From positions 248,001-312,000 of the forward strand of contig CAWAWN010000003.1 of the NCBI GenBank assembly GCA_963785815.1: a DNA stretch of 64,000 nucleotides, read 5' to 3'. Positions 26,423 to 34,680 of this stretch are shown here, piece by piece (positions within the stretch are counted from its first letter, which is position 1; each line of letters starts with the position of its first letter). Made by a program: the position numbers and the translations under genes. Source of the DNA: UBA4742 sp963785815. Its GTDB lineage: Bacteria; Actinomycetota; Acidimicrobiia; Acidimicrobiales; Acidimicrobilacustridaceae. Under the pieces are notes generated by a model. That model was given only the letters and a program-made list of their open reading frames with translations. It did no database searches and was not told where the DNA came from.

Positions 26423-27118
26423 ATGAGCACCACCGACTCCACCGACGACGCCACCGACGCCACCGCGGACCCGGTGGCCGACGGCTCCGCCGACGGGGGC
26501 CCCGACCGGCGCCGCCGGACGGCCCTGTGGCTCATCCTGGCCGTGGTCGTGCTGGCCGCACTGGTGGGTGGGGTCCTGGTGGCCACCTCGAGCGGACACC
26601 ACCACGACGCCCGAACGGTGGCCGCCAGCACCGACACCGCCAAGGCCGGCGCGAGCGCGTCGACCAGCACCTCGGCGAGCCAGGCCACGGTCACCACCGC
26701 AGTCGCCGGCTCGGGTTCCGCCACGGGCTCGGGTGCCACCACCGCCTCGACCCCGACCCACGTCACCCCGACCACGGCCGCCCCGCCCACCACCGCCCCC
26801 CCGACCACGGTGTCGACGGCGGTGGCCTTCGCCAGCGCGTCGGCCAACCCGTCGACGGTCGCCTGCCCCAACCCCCAGGCCAGCACCACCACCACGGCCT
26901 TCGTCCAGCCCACGGTGCACCTGAGCTGGGTGGCCGTGAACGCCACCAGCGTGGACGTGTCGGTGGACGGCCCCGGCGTCTACCAGGGCGGCCTGCCGGC
27001 CTCGGGCAGCTTCGACTTCCCGTTCAGCTGCCCCGGCCCGCACACCTTGTGGCTCACCGCCCACGGCTCCGGCGGCACCACCGTCGTCCGCAAGTTCGCC
27101 GTCACCGGCGTCGAGTGA
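26423..27118 (+). CDS. Membrane-anchored extracytoplasmic protein with Ig-like domain
   Basis: Protein of 231 residues; ATG 26423 has GAGGAG 8 bases upstream, better than the TTG at 26390. An acidic N-terminus is followed by RRR and one membrane helix (about residues 32-54), a Ser/Thr/Ala/Pro linker of about 75 residues, and a C-terminal beta-sandwich of about 85 residues (VHLSWVAVNATSVDVSVDGPG ... GPHTLWLTAHGSGG) with two Cys (VACPN, FSCPG). The linker suggests that the domain is held away from the membrane. No function can be assigned. Confidence 0.75.
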   Translation: MSTTDSTDDATDATADPVADGSADGGPDRRRRTALWLILAVVVLAALVGGVLVATSSGHHHDARTVAASTDTAKAGASASTSTSASQATVTTAVAGSGSATGSGATTASTPTHVTPTTAAPPTTAPPTTVSTAVAFASASANPSTVACPNPQASTTTTAFVQPTVHLSWVAVNATSVDVSVDGPGVYQGGLPASGSFDFPFSCPGPHTLWLTAHGSGGTTVVRKFAVTGVE

Positions 27119-27200
27119 TCACCGGTCCGCCTGCGGGCCCGGTGGTGCCCGACAGGTGGCCGGCTCCCGCCGGTGGCCGCGCCGGCGGTGACGGCCGGGC

Positions 27201-28541
27201 TCACGCCAGCCGGGAGATGGGCGGCAGCTCGTAGGTGCCGTCGAGGGCCGACGGCTCGGGCACGTAGATGCGCAACATGGGTCGGAAGTCGCCCTCGGGG
27301 CTCGGCAGCCAGTTGGCCCGGGCCTCGGGCTCGGCCGTGGCGTCAGGTTCGTCGCGCTGCATGCGGATGGTGATCGAGCCATCGGGCCCGGTCACCAGCC
27401 CGGGGGTGCGGTCGCCGATCGAGTAGCGGCCGATGGGGTTGGCCACCAGGAAGTAGTCGGGCGTGTCGTACATGGTGATCGACCAGAAGGCGTGGGCCGG
27501 GGGCGGCTCGGGGAAGCGGATCTCGTAGCGGTGGGCGCCGTCGAGCTGGCGACCGTCGGCGTCCACGAAGACCTGGCAGTACACGGCTTCGTAGCCGTGG
27601 TTGCCCCAGAGCCCGGCCCGGGCCGCGGCGGCGCGGACCAGGTAGCCGAAGGAGCGGTCGGCGATCTTCCACTCGGGGGCGTCGATGGTGCCGAGCTCGA
27701 AGTGGTCGACGTTGTAGTCGAACACGTGGGGGTTCACGAGCCATCCGCCGCGGTTGGCGCCACCGCTGCGGGTGGCCCCCTCGACCTGTTGCTTGGCCGC
27801 GGCCAGACCGGCGATCAGGGCGTGGGCCAGGGCCGGGTCGGCGTCCACGTAGGGCGAGTCGGGCTCGAGCAGGCCGAGCGGTGCGAACCGGGCCTGGTGC
27901 TCGACGTCGGCCGGGGCCGGCGGGAAGGCGGCCATGAACGAGCGCATCTGTTCGAAGAAGCCCAGCTCGTCGGGCACGCCCGCGGCCGGTGCGGGGATGG
28001 GGGAGCCGGCCGCGCCGGTGGGAGCGTGCAGGGCGAGCTGGTCCTGGAGCTGGGCCACGGCGGGCAGGTCGTCGACCCCTGAGCAGGCCCACCGCCCGAC
28101 GATGGCGGCCACGGTGGTGGGCAGGGCGATCCGGCGGGCGCCCTCGGGCACGGTGCCGTCCCACCCTGGCGGGGTGAGCAGGAAGGTGCCACCCGCGCCC
28201 GCGGTGCCGCGCGTGCCGATGTACGCGAAGTTGTTGGTCCAGGCGTCCACGAACTGGAGCACGAAGTAGCGGTCGCCGACCTCGGGCACCTCGAGGGTCA
28301 CCGGCCCCGAGGTCGTGTCGATCATGGCCGTGGAGTACACGGTGTCGTTGTTGACGCTGACGAACGTGTCGTCGGGTCCAGCCAGGTGGCGGCCGTGGCC
28401 CCAGTGGTTGAAGGGGCTGGGGGGCAGCGAGCCGAACCCGGTGGCGACCACTCGGGCCACCTGGCTCAGGTTGAAGACCAGGGGGAAGCCGTAGGTGTAG
28501 GCCTCGGCGGCCAGCTCGGTGAGATCAGGGGCATCGGGCAC
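27201..28541 (-). CDS. DUF1254/DUF1214 protein
   Basis: Protein of 446 residues; GTG 28541 is chosen because GAGGAG lies 7 bases upstream. The N-terminal half has the DUF1254 pattern AYTYGFPLVFNLSQVAR, NNDTVYSTAMIDTTSGPVTLEVP and GDRYFVLQFVDAWTNNFAYIGTR. The C-terminal half has DUF1214 text: FWSITMYDTPDYFLVANPIGRYSIGDRTP and the closing LRIYVPEP. Enzymatic role in the family is not established. No signal peptide is seen. It is divergent from the toxin-antitoxin pair. Confidence 0.88.
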   Translation of the reverse strand: MPDAPDLTELAAEAYTYGFPLVFNLSQVARVVATGFGSLPPSPFNHWGHGRHLAGPDDTFVSVNNDTVYSTAMIDTTSGPVTLEVPEVGDRYFVLQFVDAWTNNFAYIGTRGTAGAGGTFLLTPPGWDGTVPEGARRIALPTTVAAIVGRWACSGVDDLPAVAQLQDQLALHAPTGAAGSPIPAPAAGVPDELGFFEQMRSFMAAFPPAPADVEHQARFAPLGLLEPDSPYVDADPALAHALIAGLAAAKQQVEGATRSGGANRGGWLVNPHVFDYNVDHFELGTIDAPEWKIADRSFGYLVRAAAARAGLWGNHGYEAVYCQVFVDADGRQLDGAHRYEIRFPEPPPAHAFWSITMYDTPDYFLVANPIGRYSIGDRTPGLVTGPDGSITIRMQRDEPDATAEPEARANWLPSPEGDFRPMLRIYVPEPSALDGTYELPPISRLA

Positions 28542-28610
28542 GGCGGCCTCCTCGCGTGGTCTTCGCGGCAACCTATCGAGGCAATGAGGGCGGGGGCGAC
28601 CCCAGCGACA

Positions 28611-28647
28611 TGTACAAAAGGAGTTTGATCTCCTGTACACTTCAAGG
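28611..28647 (+). promoter_or_regulatory. Toxin-antitoxin promoter and operator
   Basis: TGTACA (28611-28616) and TGTACA (28634-28639) flank AGGAG and CTCCT, forming an inverted repeat with an AA bulge. It is an AT-rich spot in GC-rich DNA. TACACT (28636-28641) reads as a -10 box ending 6 bases before ATG 28648, so the antitoxin mRNA is probably leaderless. Binding of the antitoxin or complex here would give the usual autoregulation. Confidence 0.6.
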
Positions 28648-28911
28648 ATGGACGTGGGCACGACGACCTTCCGGGCCGAGTTGCGGCACTACCTCGATCT
28701 CGTGGCCGATGGCGTCGAGGTCGTGATCACCGACCGTGGTGTACCGGTGGCCCGGGTCACGCCGGTCGGGTCGGCAACCATCCTCGATGAGCTGATCCGT
28801 GCTGGCCTCATCGCTCCTGCAGCGCGTCCGGCGCGCCAACGGGCCACCGGTGTCGGGCGGGCCAAGGCCAAGGCGCCGGTGTCCGACCTGGTCTCCGAGC
28901 TCCGAGGCTGA
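28648..28911 (+). CDS. Phd/YefM-family antitoxin
   Basis: Protein of 87 residues. The N-terminus MDVGTTTFRAELRHYLDLV ... VEVVITDRGVPVARVTPV is the Phd/YefM DNA-binding fold; the C-terminal 35 residues (Ala, Arg, Lys-rich, then SDLVSELRG) would wrap the toxin. The toxin gene starts 9 bases after the stop. It neutralises the PIN RNase and represses the operon through the operator just upstream. Confidence 0.9.
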   Translation: MDVGTTTFRAELRHYLDLVADGVEVVITDRGVPVARVTPVGSATILDELIRAGLIAPAARPARQRATGVGRAKAKAPVSDLVSELRG

Positions 28912-28920
28912 GCAGCGGCG

Positions 28921-29355
28921 GTGACCACCGTCTACTTCGACGCCAGCGCGTTCGTGAAGCTGGTGGTCGAGGAGGAGGGAAGCGACCTGGCGGCTTCGCT
29001 CTGGGACGGCGCCGACGCCGTGGTGTCCAGCCGCCTCTCCTATCCAGAGGTACGGGCCGCGCTCAGCGCCGCGGGCCGGGACGGACGGCTGGCGGGGCAC
29101 GAGCTGCGCCGGGCCGGCGGTCTGTGGGAAGCGTTCTGGGCCGAGGTCCGACCGGTCGAGCTCAACGCGGGCGTGACGTGGGCGGCAGGCGAGCTGGCCG
29201 ATCTGCATGGGCTCCGAGGCGCTGATGCCGTCCACCTGGCCAGCGCGGTGGCCCTCGGCCCGGACACCCTGGTGGTGGTGTGGGACCGACGCCTCCACGT
29301 CGCCGCGTCGGCCGAGGGTCTGGCCGTGTCGCCGGCCGAGCTCAGAACGCGGTGA
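28921..29355 (+). CDS. vapC: VapC-family PIN-domain toxin
   Basis: Protein of 144 residues from GTG 28921. The acidic quartet of PIN RNases is complete: D7 (YFDAS), E43 (SYPEVRAA), D102 (ADAVHLASA) and D122 (VWDRRL). The family cleaves specific tRNAs, rRNA or mRNAs with Mg2+. The antitoxin lies 9 bases upstream. All key residues are present, so it should be active. Confidence 0.93.
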   Translation: MTTVYFDASAFVKLVVEEEGSDLAASLWDGADAVVSSRLSYPEVRAALSAAGRDGRLAGHELRRAGGLWEAFWAEVRPVELNAGVTWAAGELADLHGLRGADAVHLASAVALGPDTLVVVWDRRLHVAASAEGLAVSPAELRTR

Positions 29356-29406
29356 TCGGCCGCCGGTCAGCGCACGCGGGGTGATCGTCGGCCAGACTCT
29401 GCACCC

Positions 29407-31272
29407 ATGGCCGGACTGATCGAGGACTACGCCATCGTGGGGGACACCGAGACGGTGGCCCTCATCGACCGGAGCGGATCCATCGACTGGTGGTGCACCC
29501 CCCGCATCGACTGCGGCGCCACCTTCGCCGCCCTGCTGGGCGATCCGTCCAACGGGCGCTGGCTCATCGGCCCCGTCGACGACGACGTGACCAGCACCCG
29601 CCGCTATCGGCGCAACACCCTGGTGCTCGAGACCGTGCACGAGACCGCCACGGGCAGCGTGGCCGTGATCGACTTCATGTCGCCCCGGTCGGACAACCCC
29701 ACCATCTTCCGCATCGTGGAGGGCCGGTCGGGGCACGTGCACATGCGCATGGAGCTGGTGGCCCGCTTCGACTACGGCTCGATCGTGCCCTGGGTGACCG
29801 AGACCGGCGACGGCCTCACCCTCATCGCCGGGGAGGACGGCCTGCAGCTGCACAGCCCGGTGCTCATCGAGGGCACCGACCGCATGTCGAGCGTGGCTGA
29901 GTTCGCCGTGAGCGAGGGCGAGCAGCGCAGCTTCTCCCTGTCGTGGTTCGCGGCGCTCGACACCCCGCCGCTGCCGCTCGATGCCATGGCCAGCCTGCGT
30001 CGCACCGAGGAGTGGTGGCGCGCCTGGGTGTCGCGCTGCACCTATGAGGGCGAGTGGCGTGACGACGTGATCCGCTCGCTCATCACCCTCAAGGCCCTGA
30101 CGTATGCCCCGACCGGCGCGGTGTGCGCGGCGGCCACGACCTCGCTGCCCGAGTGGATCGGCAGCGTGCGCAACTGGGACTACCGCTACTCGTGGTTGCG
30201 CGACTCGTCGTTCACCCTCCAGGCCCTGCTCATGAGCGGCTACGACGAGGAGGCCGTGGCCTGGTACCAGTGGCTGCGCCGGGCGGTGGCCGGCTCGCCC
30301 GGCGACTTCCAGATCATGTACGGCGTGCGCGGCGAGCGCCGCCTGACCGAGCTCGAGCTCGACTGGTTGCCGGGCTACGAGGGCTCCGCGCCGGTGCGGA
30401 TCGGCAACCAGGCCAGCGAGCAGTTCCAGCTCGACGTGTTCGGCGAGGTGCTGGATGCGGCCTGGACGGCGGTGTCCGGCGGGGTCACCCAGGACCAGAT
30501 GGAACCGGGCAGCCACCACGGCCTGGCCATCGACATGATCGTGGCCGTCATGGCCCACCTCGACCAGGTGTGGGATCAGCCCGACGACGGCATCTGGGAG
30601 ATCCGGGGACCGCGGCGCCACTTCACCCACTCCAAGGTCATGGCCTGGGTGGCCTACGACCGGGCGGTGAAGATCGCCCGGGCCCGCGACTGGTCGGAGA
30701 TGCCCATCGACGAGTGGGCCCAGACCCGCGACCGCATCCACGCCCAGATCTGCGAGCAGGGTTGGAACGAGTCCAAGCAGAGCTTCACCCAGTACTACGG
30801 CTGCGACCAGCTCGACGCCAGCCTGCTGATGATGGCCCGCATGGGCTTCCTGCCCCCGTCGGATCCTCGCATCGTCAGCACGGTGGAGGCCATCGAGCGC
30901 GAGCTGCTGGTGGACGGGTTCGTCCAGCGCTACGCGACTGATGACGGCCACAACCCCGACGGGTTGCCCCCGGGCGACGGCGCCTTCCTGCTGACCACCT
31001 TCTGGCTGGCCGACAACCTGTCCCTGATCGGTCGCCCCGACGACGCCCGGGCCATCTTCGATCACCTGGTGGGGCTGCGCAACGACGTGGGGCTGTTCTC
31101 CGAGGAGTACGACCCGCAGGTGGGACGGATGCTGGGCAACTTCCCCCAGGCCTTCTCCCACCTGGCGCACATCATCACCGCCGCCGGCCTGTCCATGGGC
31201 GAGGCTGGACCCATAGCCCAACGCACCCGGCCGGTCGACCCCGCCGCTCGACCGGCGCCGCCGCCAGGATGA
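29407..31272 (+). CDS. GH15-family glycosidase (trehalase / glucoamylase-like)
   Basis: Protein of 621 residues from ATG 29407 (AGLIEDYAIVGDTETVALIDRSGSIDWWC), the standard start of the family. The two catalytic acids fall in DDGIWEIRG (about residue 397) and LFSEEYDP (about 564). RNWDYRYSWLRDSS and HFTHSKVMAWVAYDRA are further GH15 signatures. Mycobacterial members of this form hydrolyse trehalose, so a trehalase is plausible; a glucoamylase or dextran hydrolase cannot be ruled out. No signal peptide, so cytoplasmic. Confidence 0.92.
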   Translation: MAGLIEDYAIVGDTETVALIDRSGSIDWWCTPRIDCGATFAALLGDPSNGRWLIGPVDDDVTSTRRYRRNTLVLETVHETATGSVAVIDFMSPRSDNPTIFRIVEGRSGHVHMRMELVARFDYGSIVPWVTETGDGLTLIAGEDGLQLHSPVLIEGTDRMSSVAEFAVSEGEQRSFSLSWFAALDTPPLPLDAMASLRRTEEWWRAWVSRCTYEGEWRDDVIRSLITLKALTYAPTGAVCAAATTSLPEWIGSVRNWDYRYSWLRDSSFTLQALLMSGYDEEAVAWYQWLRRAVAGSPGDFQIMYGVRGERRLTELELDWLPGYEGSAPVRIGNQASEQFQLDVFGEVLDAAWTAVSGGVTQDQMEPGSHHGLAIDMIVAVMAHLDQVWDQPDDGIWEIRGPRRHFTHSKVMAWVAYDRAVKIARARDWSEMPIDEWAQTRDRIHAQICEQGWNESKQSFTQYYGCDQLDASLLMMARMGFLPPSDPRIVSTVEAIERELLVDGFVQRYATDDGHNPDGLPPGDGAFLLTTFWLADNLSLIGRPDDARAIFDHLVGLRNDVGLFSEEYDPQVGRMLGNFPQAFSHLAHIITAAGLSMGEAGPIAQRTRPVDPAARPAPPPG

Positions 31273-31335
31273 CGGGCGCCGCCCGCCGGCCGTAACCGGC
31301 TCGCGCGCTGCTCGTCTCCCCGCTGGGAGGACGCC

Positions 31336-32454
31336 ATGATCCTGCTCGCCGTCAACAGCAGCCAGATCCGCAACACGCTGAACCAGAACCCGCTGCTCAA
31401 GCAGTTCGCCATCGTGGCGGCCGTGGTGGTGGTGCTGCTGATCATCCAGATCCCGCTCGCCGTCCGGCGGCGGGCCAAGCGCCACGAGCGGCGCAAGCGG
31501 ATCGAGCACGACCAGGCGCAGCCGGGTGGGACCGACCCCATCGACGGGATGGCCGAGCTGGCCGCGTCGAAGGGCTGGAGCGGACCGACCAGCGACCCGC
31601 AGTTCGACAACGAGGTCACGCGCTACACCCACGAGATGCTGCGCAACCTGTGGGGCTACCCGCGCGGCGCCGACACCGGCGTCCCGATCGACTCGACCAA
31701 CCGGTTCACCAACGTCTTCCGAGGCGAGGCCGGCGGGCAGCCCTTCACCATCGCCAACACGCGCCTCAACGTGATGCGATCGAGCATCGACGGCCTCCAC
31801 CTCGACCGGAGCAAGGATGCCTGGGCGTCGGTCTGCGCCATGAAGATGCCCATGGTGCTGCCGCCCCTGTACGTGAACCTCAAACACCGTCCCGCCTACC
31901 GCGGGCTCTTCCTGAAGCACTCGGACTTCGAGAGCGAGCAGTTCAACCGCACCTTCGACGTCGAGTCGGTCAACCCCAAGCTGGCCAGCGACGTGATCAC
32001 CCCGCAGGTCATGGAGGTGCTGTTGACCCGCGACGACTGGGCCTTCTCCTACCAGATGGGCTGGCTCATCTGCCTGTGCGCCAACGGCCTGCACTCGGCG
32101 GCCGACTACCAGCAGCGGATCGAGGTGATGACCAAGCTCGTCGCCCTGCTGCCCGAGTTCGTGGCCGACGACGACGCCCTGAAGATGCCCACCCTGCCCG
32201 ACGGCACGGTCCTCAACCCCAACATGGGCGAAGAGGACCGGGACAAGGTCATGGCCCAGATCATGGCCATGAGCCCGGAGCAGCGCACCGAGTTCATGCG
32301 CCAGGCGCAGCTCGACTCCATCCAGGCCATGGCCAAGATGTTCGGCAAGCACATCGACGAGGGCGCGCTCGAGGCTGCGGTCGACAAGAACATCGCCAAG
32401 CAGCAGGCCGAGCACCCCGAGATGTTCGGCGGCCCCACCCCACCTGCCAGCTAG
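31336..32454 (+). CDS. DUF3137-like membrane-anchored protein
   Basis: Protein of 372 residues with GGGAGG before ATG 31336. A single membrane helix (about residues 23-43) is followed by RRRAKRHERRKR and a soluble domain of about 300 residues. QFNRTFDVESVNPKLASDVI and TPQVMEVLLTRDDW resemble the DUF3137 core. The C-terminus ends in a helical AKQQAEHPEMFGGP tail. The function is unknown. The last 42 coding bases before GGCCC recur exactly at 38274-38315, a sign of duplication. Confidence 0.75.
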   Translation: MILLAVNSSQIRNTLNQNPLLKQFAIVAAVVVVLLIIQIPLAVRRRAKRHERRKRIEHDQAQPGGTDPIDGMAELAASKGWSGPTSDPQFDNEVTRYTHEMLRNLWGYPRGADTGVPIDSTNRFTNVFRGEAGGQPFTIANTRLNVMRSSIDGLHLDRSKDAWASVCAMKMPMVLPPLYVNLKHRPAYRGLFLKHSDFESEQFNRTFDVESVNPKLASDVITPQVMEVLLTRDDWAFSYQMGWLICLCANGLHSAADYQQRIEVMTKLVALLPEFVADDDALKMPTLPDGTVLNPNMGEEDRDKVMAQIMAMSPEQRTEFMRQAQLDSIQAMAKMFGKHIDEGALEAAVDKNIAKQQAEHPEMFGGPTPPAS

Positions 32455-32469
32455 CGGGTGCTCCGCCAA

Positions 32470-32512
32470 ATCTGTGCAGCTGTCGCGCCACAGCACCAAC
32501 AACTGCACAGAT
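32470..32512. repeat. Hairpin element with ATCTGTGCA arms
   Basis: ATCTGTGCAGCTGT (32470-32483) pairs with ACAACTGCACAGAT (32499-32512) at 13 of 14 positions around a 15-base loop, beginning 15 bases after the stop of the DUF3137-like gene. A second hairpin with the same ATCTGTGCA outer arm follows the SurE-like gene at 51874-51916. Likely a terminator or mRNA 3'-end stabiliser, possibly a REP-like family. Confidence 0.65.
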
Positions 32513-32566
32513 CTCGAGGGGCTCGATACCCTCCCGACGGTCCGACCCTCGATGTCTGGAGCGCGG

Positions 32567-33340
32567 ATGACCGACTCGACCGAATCCCTGGCCGGCACCG
32601 TGGCCCTGGTGACCGGGGCCAGCAGCGGGATCGGCGAGGCCACGGCGCGCTCGCTGTCGGCGGCCGGGGCCACCGTGGTCATCGCCGCCCGCCGGCTCGA
32701 CCGCCTCGAGGTGTTGGCCTCGGACCTGGACGCGACCGGGGCCCACAGCTTGGTGCTTGAGGCCGACATCACCGACCCCGACCAGGCCCGCGGCGTGGTC
32801 GAGACCGCGGTGTCCGAGTTGGGTCGACTCGACACGGTGATCAACAACGCCGGCGTGATGCTGCTGGGCCCGGCCGAGGACGCTCCGCTCGAGGAGTGGG
32901 ACCGCATGGTCGACCTCAACCTCTCCGCCCTGCTCCACGTGACCCACGCCGCCCTGCCCCACCTGCTGGCCGCCGCCGAGCAGGGGCCGCGGCGCGTGGC
33001 CGACCTGGTCAACATCTCGTCGGTGGCCGGTCGCCGGCCCCGCGCCGGATCGGGCGTCTACAACCTCACAAAGTTCGGCGTGGGCGCCTTCTCCGAGGCG
33101 CTGCGCCAGGAGGTCACCGGTCGTCACGTGCGGGTCTCGCTGGTCGAGCCCGGGGCGGTGGCCACCGAGCTGGCCAGCCACCTGCGTCCGGAGATCCGCG
33201 AGCAGTCGGCCAAGCGCTTCCTAGACATCGAGCGCCTGGCCGCCTCCGACATCGCCGACGCCATCGAGTTCATCGTCACCCGGCCCCGGCACATGGCCGT
33301 CAACGAGATCCTGGTGCGCCCCACCGACCAGGCCGACTGA
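32567..33340 (+). CDS. Short-chain dehydrogenase/reductase
   Basis: Protein of 257 residues from ATG 32567; an in-frame ATG 15 bases earlier is an alternative. Classical SDR motifs: TGASSGIG cofactor loop, NNAGVM, catalytic Ser in NISSVAG and YxxxK in YNLTKFG. The N-terminal Rossmann turn followed by ARRLDR favours NADP(H). Substrate unknown. A degraded copy of bases 33073-33120 lies at 40723-40771. Confidence 0.93.
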   Translation: MTDSTESLAGTVALVTGASSGIGEATARSLSAAGATVVIAARRLDRLEVLASDLDATGAHSLVLEADITDPDQARGVVETAVSELGRLDTVINNAGVMLLGPAEDAPLEEWDRMVDLNLSALLHVTHAALPHLLAAAEQGPRRVADLVNISSVAGRRPRAGSGVYNLTKFGVGAFSEALRQEVTGRHVRVSLVEPGAVATELASHLRPEIREQSAKRFLDIERLAASDIADAIEFIVTRPRHMAVNEILVRPTDQAD

Positions 33341-33383
33341 CGCGCCGCCTTCGCACGCGGTGGGCGACGATACGTTGGTCGTC

Positions 33384-34058
33384 GTGACCGGCTCCCACCC
33401 CGAACCCGCAGCCGAACCCGGCGGCGGCATCGACTGGGACACGCGGTACGGCGCCGAACCGATCTGGAGCGGGAACCCGAACGGGGCGCTGGTGGCCGAG
33501 ATGACCGACGTGGCGCCCGGCCGCGCCGTGGACGTGGGCTGCGGCGAGGGCGCCGACGCCATCTGGCTGGCGCACGAGGGCTGGCGGGTCACCGCCTTCG
33601 ACGTGTCGTCGGTGGCCCTGGCCCGGTCGGCCGACCACGCGGCCGAGGTCGGTGTGACCGTGGACCTCGTCCACGGTGCGCTGGTCGACGTCGGGTTGGA
33701 GGACGCGCCGTTCGACCTGGTCAACGTGCAGTACCCGGCGTTGCCCAAGCGGGACGGTTCCCTGGCCCGTCTGTGTGCGTTGGTCGCCCCGGGCGGGACG
33801 CTGCTGTTCGTCCACCACGCCGACGTGGGTTCGCATGCGGCCAAGGCCGGCTTCGATCCGGACGACTACCTCATGCCCCACGACGTGCGTGACGCCCTGG
33901 GTGAGGGGTGGGAGGTGCAGGTCTTCGAGGAGCGCCCGCGCCGCGTGGAGACCGGCGCCGGGGCCCACCACGTCGCCGATGTGGTGCTACGTGCCCGGCG
34001 CCTGGCGCGGCCCGTCGACGCCGCAGATCCGCTCACCCCGCGGCTCGACCGCTCCTGA
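33384..34058 (+). CDS. Class I SAM-dependent methyltransferase
   Basis: Protein of 224 residues. I prefer GTG 33384 because a TACGTT box ends 7 bases before it, suggesting a leaderless start; GTG 33360 would add eight residues. Motif I is AVDVGCGEGADAIWLA, followed by VTAFDVSSVAL and the post-II strand FDLVNVQYPALP. DWDTRYGAEPIWSGNPN at the N-terminus is typical of small actinobacterial tellurite-resistance/thiopurine-like methyltransferases. Its stop is 16 bases from the convergent response regulator stop. Confidence 0.88.
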   Translation: MTGSHPEPAAEPGGGIDWDTRYGAEPIWSGNPNGALVAEMTDVAPGRAVDVGCGEGADAIWLAHEGWRVTAFDVSSVALARSADHAAEVGVTVDLVHGALVDVGLEDAPFDLVNVQYPALPKRDGSLARLCALVAPGGTLLFVHHADVGSHAAKAGFDPDDYLMPHDVRDALGEGWEVQVFEERPRRVETGAGAHHVADVVLRARRLARPVDAADPLTPRLDRS

Positions 34059-34074
34059 ACGGATCGGGCGGTGG

Positions 34075-34680
34075 TCACAGCCACCCCTGGTCGGTGGCCA
34101 CCCGGCGGGCCTCGGCCCGGTTGCGGGTACCGGTCTTGGCGATGGCCGACGACAGGTAGTTCCGCACCGTCCCCTCGCTCAGGTAGAGGGAGCCCGCGAT
34201 GTCGCTGACCGTGGCCCCGTCGCTTGCGGCCACCAGCACGTCGCGCTCGCGACCGGTCAGCGGGCTGGTCCCGTGGGCCAGGCTCTCGGCGGCCAGGGCG
34301 GGGTCGACCACCCGTTCGCCCTGGGCCACCCGGCGCACGGCGTCGACCAGCTGGTCGGCCGGCGCATCCTTGACCACGAACCCCATCGCCCCCGCCTCCA
34401 TGGCCCGACGCAGGTAGCCGGGCCGCCCGAAGGTGGTCAGCATCAGCACCTTGGTGGCCGGCGCCTGCTCGGTGACCACCGCCGCGGCCGACAGCCCGTC
34501 GAGGCCTGGCATCTCGATGTCGATCAGGGCCACGTCGGGTTGCACCCGGTGCACCAGGTCGACCAGCTCGTCCCCCCGGCCGGCCTGCCCCACCACCTCG
34601 AGGTCGTCCTCGAGCTCCAACAGGGCGGCCAGGGCGGTGCGCACCAGCTGCTGGTCGTCGGCCAGCACCAGGCGGATCAC
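34075..34680 (-). CDS. NarL/LuxR-family response regulator
   Basis: Protein of 201 residues from GTG 34680. Receiver domain: DDQ near the N-terminus, phospho-acceptor Asp in ALIDIEMPGLDG, Thr in LMLTTFG and Lys in VVKDAP. The LuxR-type HTH is LTGRERDVLVAASDGATVSDIAG and SEGTVRNYLSSAIAKTGTRNRAEA. The start overlaps the kinase stop by 4 bases, so kinase and regulator are coupled. Likely target: the ABC operon that includes it, through the dyads at 37754-37805. Confidence 0.95.
   Translation of the reverse strand: MIRLVLADDQQLVRTALAALLELEDDLEVVGQAGRGDELVDLVHRVQPDVALIDIEMPGLDGLSAAAVVTEQAPATKVLMLTTFGRPGYLRRAMEAGAMGFVVKDAPADQLVDAVRRVAQGERVVDPALAAESLAHGTSPLTGRERDVLVAASDGATVSDIAGSLYLSEGTVRNYLSSAIAKTGTRNRAEARRVATDQGWL

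Noticed and set aside
28642..33015. A 1457-codon open frame on the minus strand
   Set aside because: It lies opposite four well-supported genes (VapBC pair, GH15, DUF3137, SDR). Its product is low-complexity His/Arg/Gly text typical of GC-rich shadow frames.
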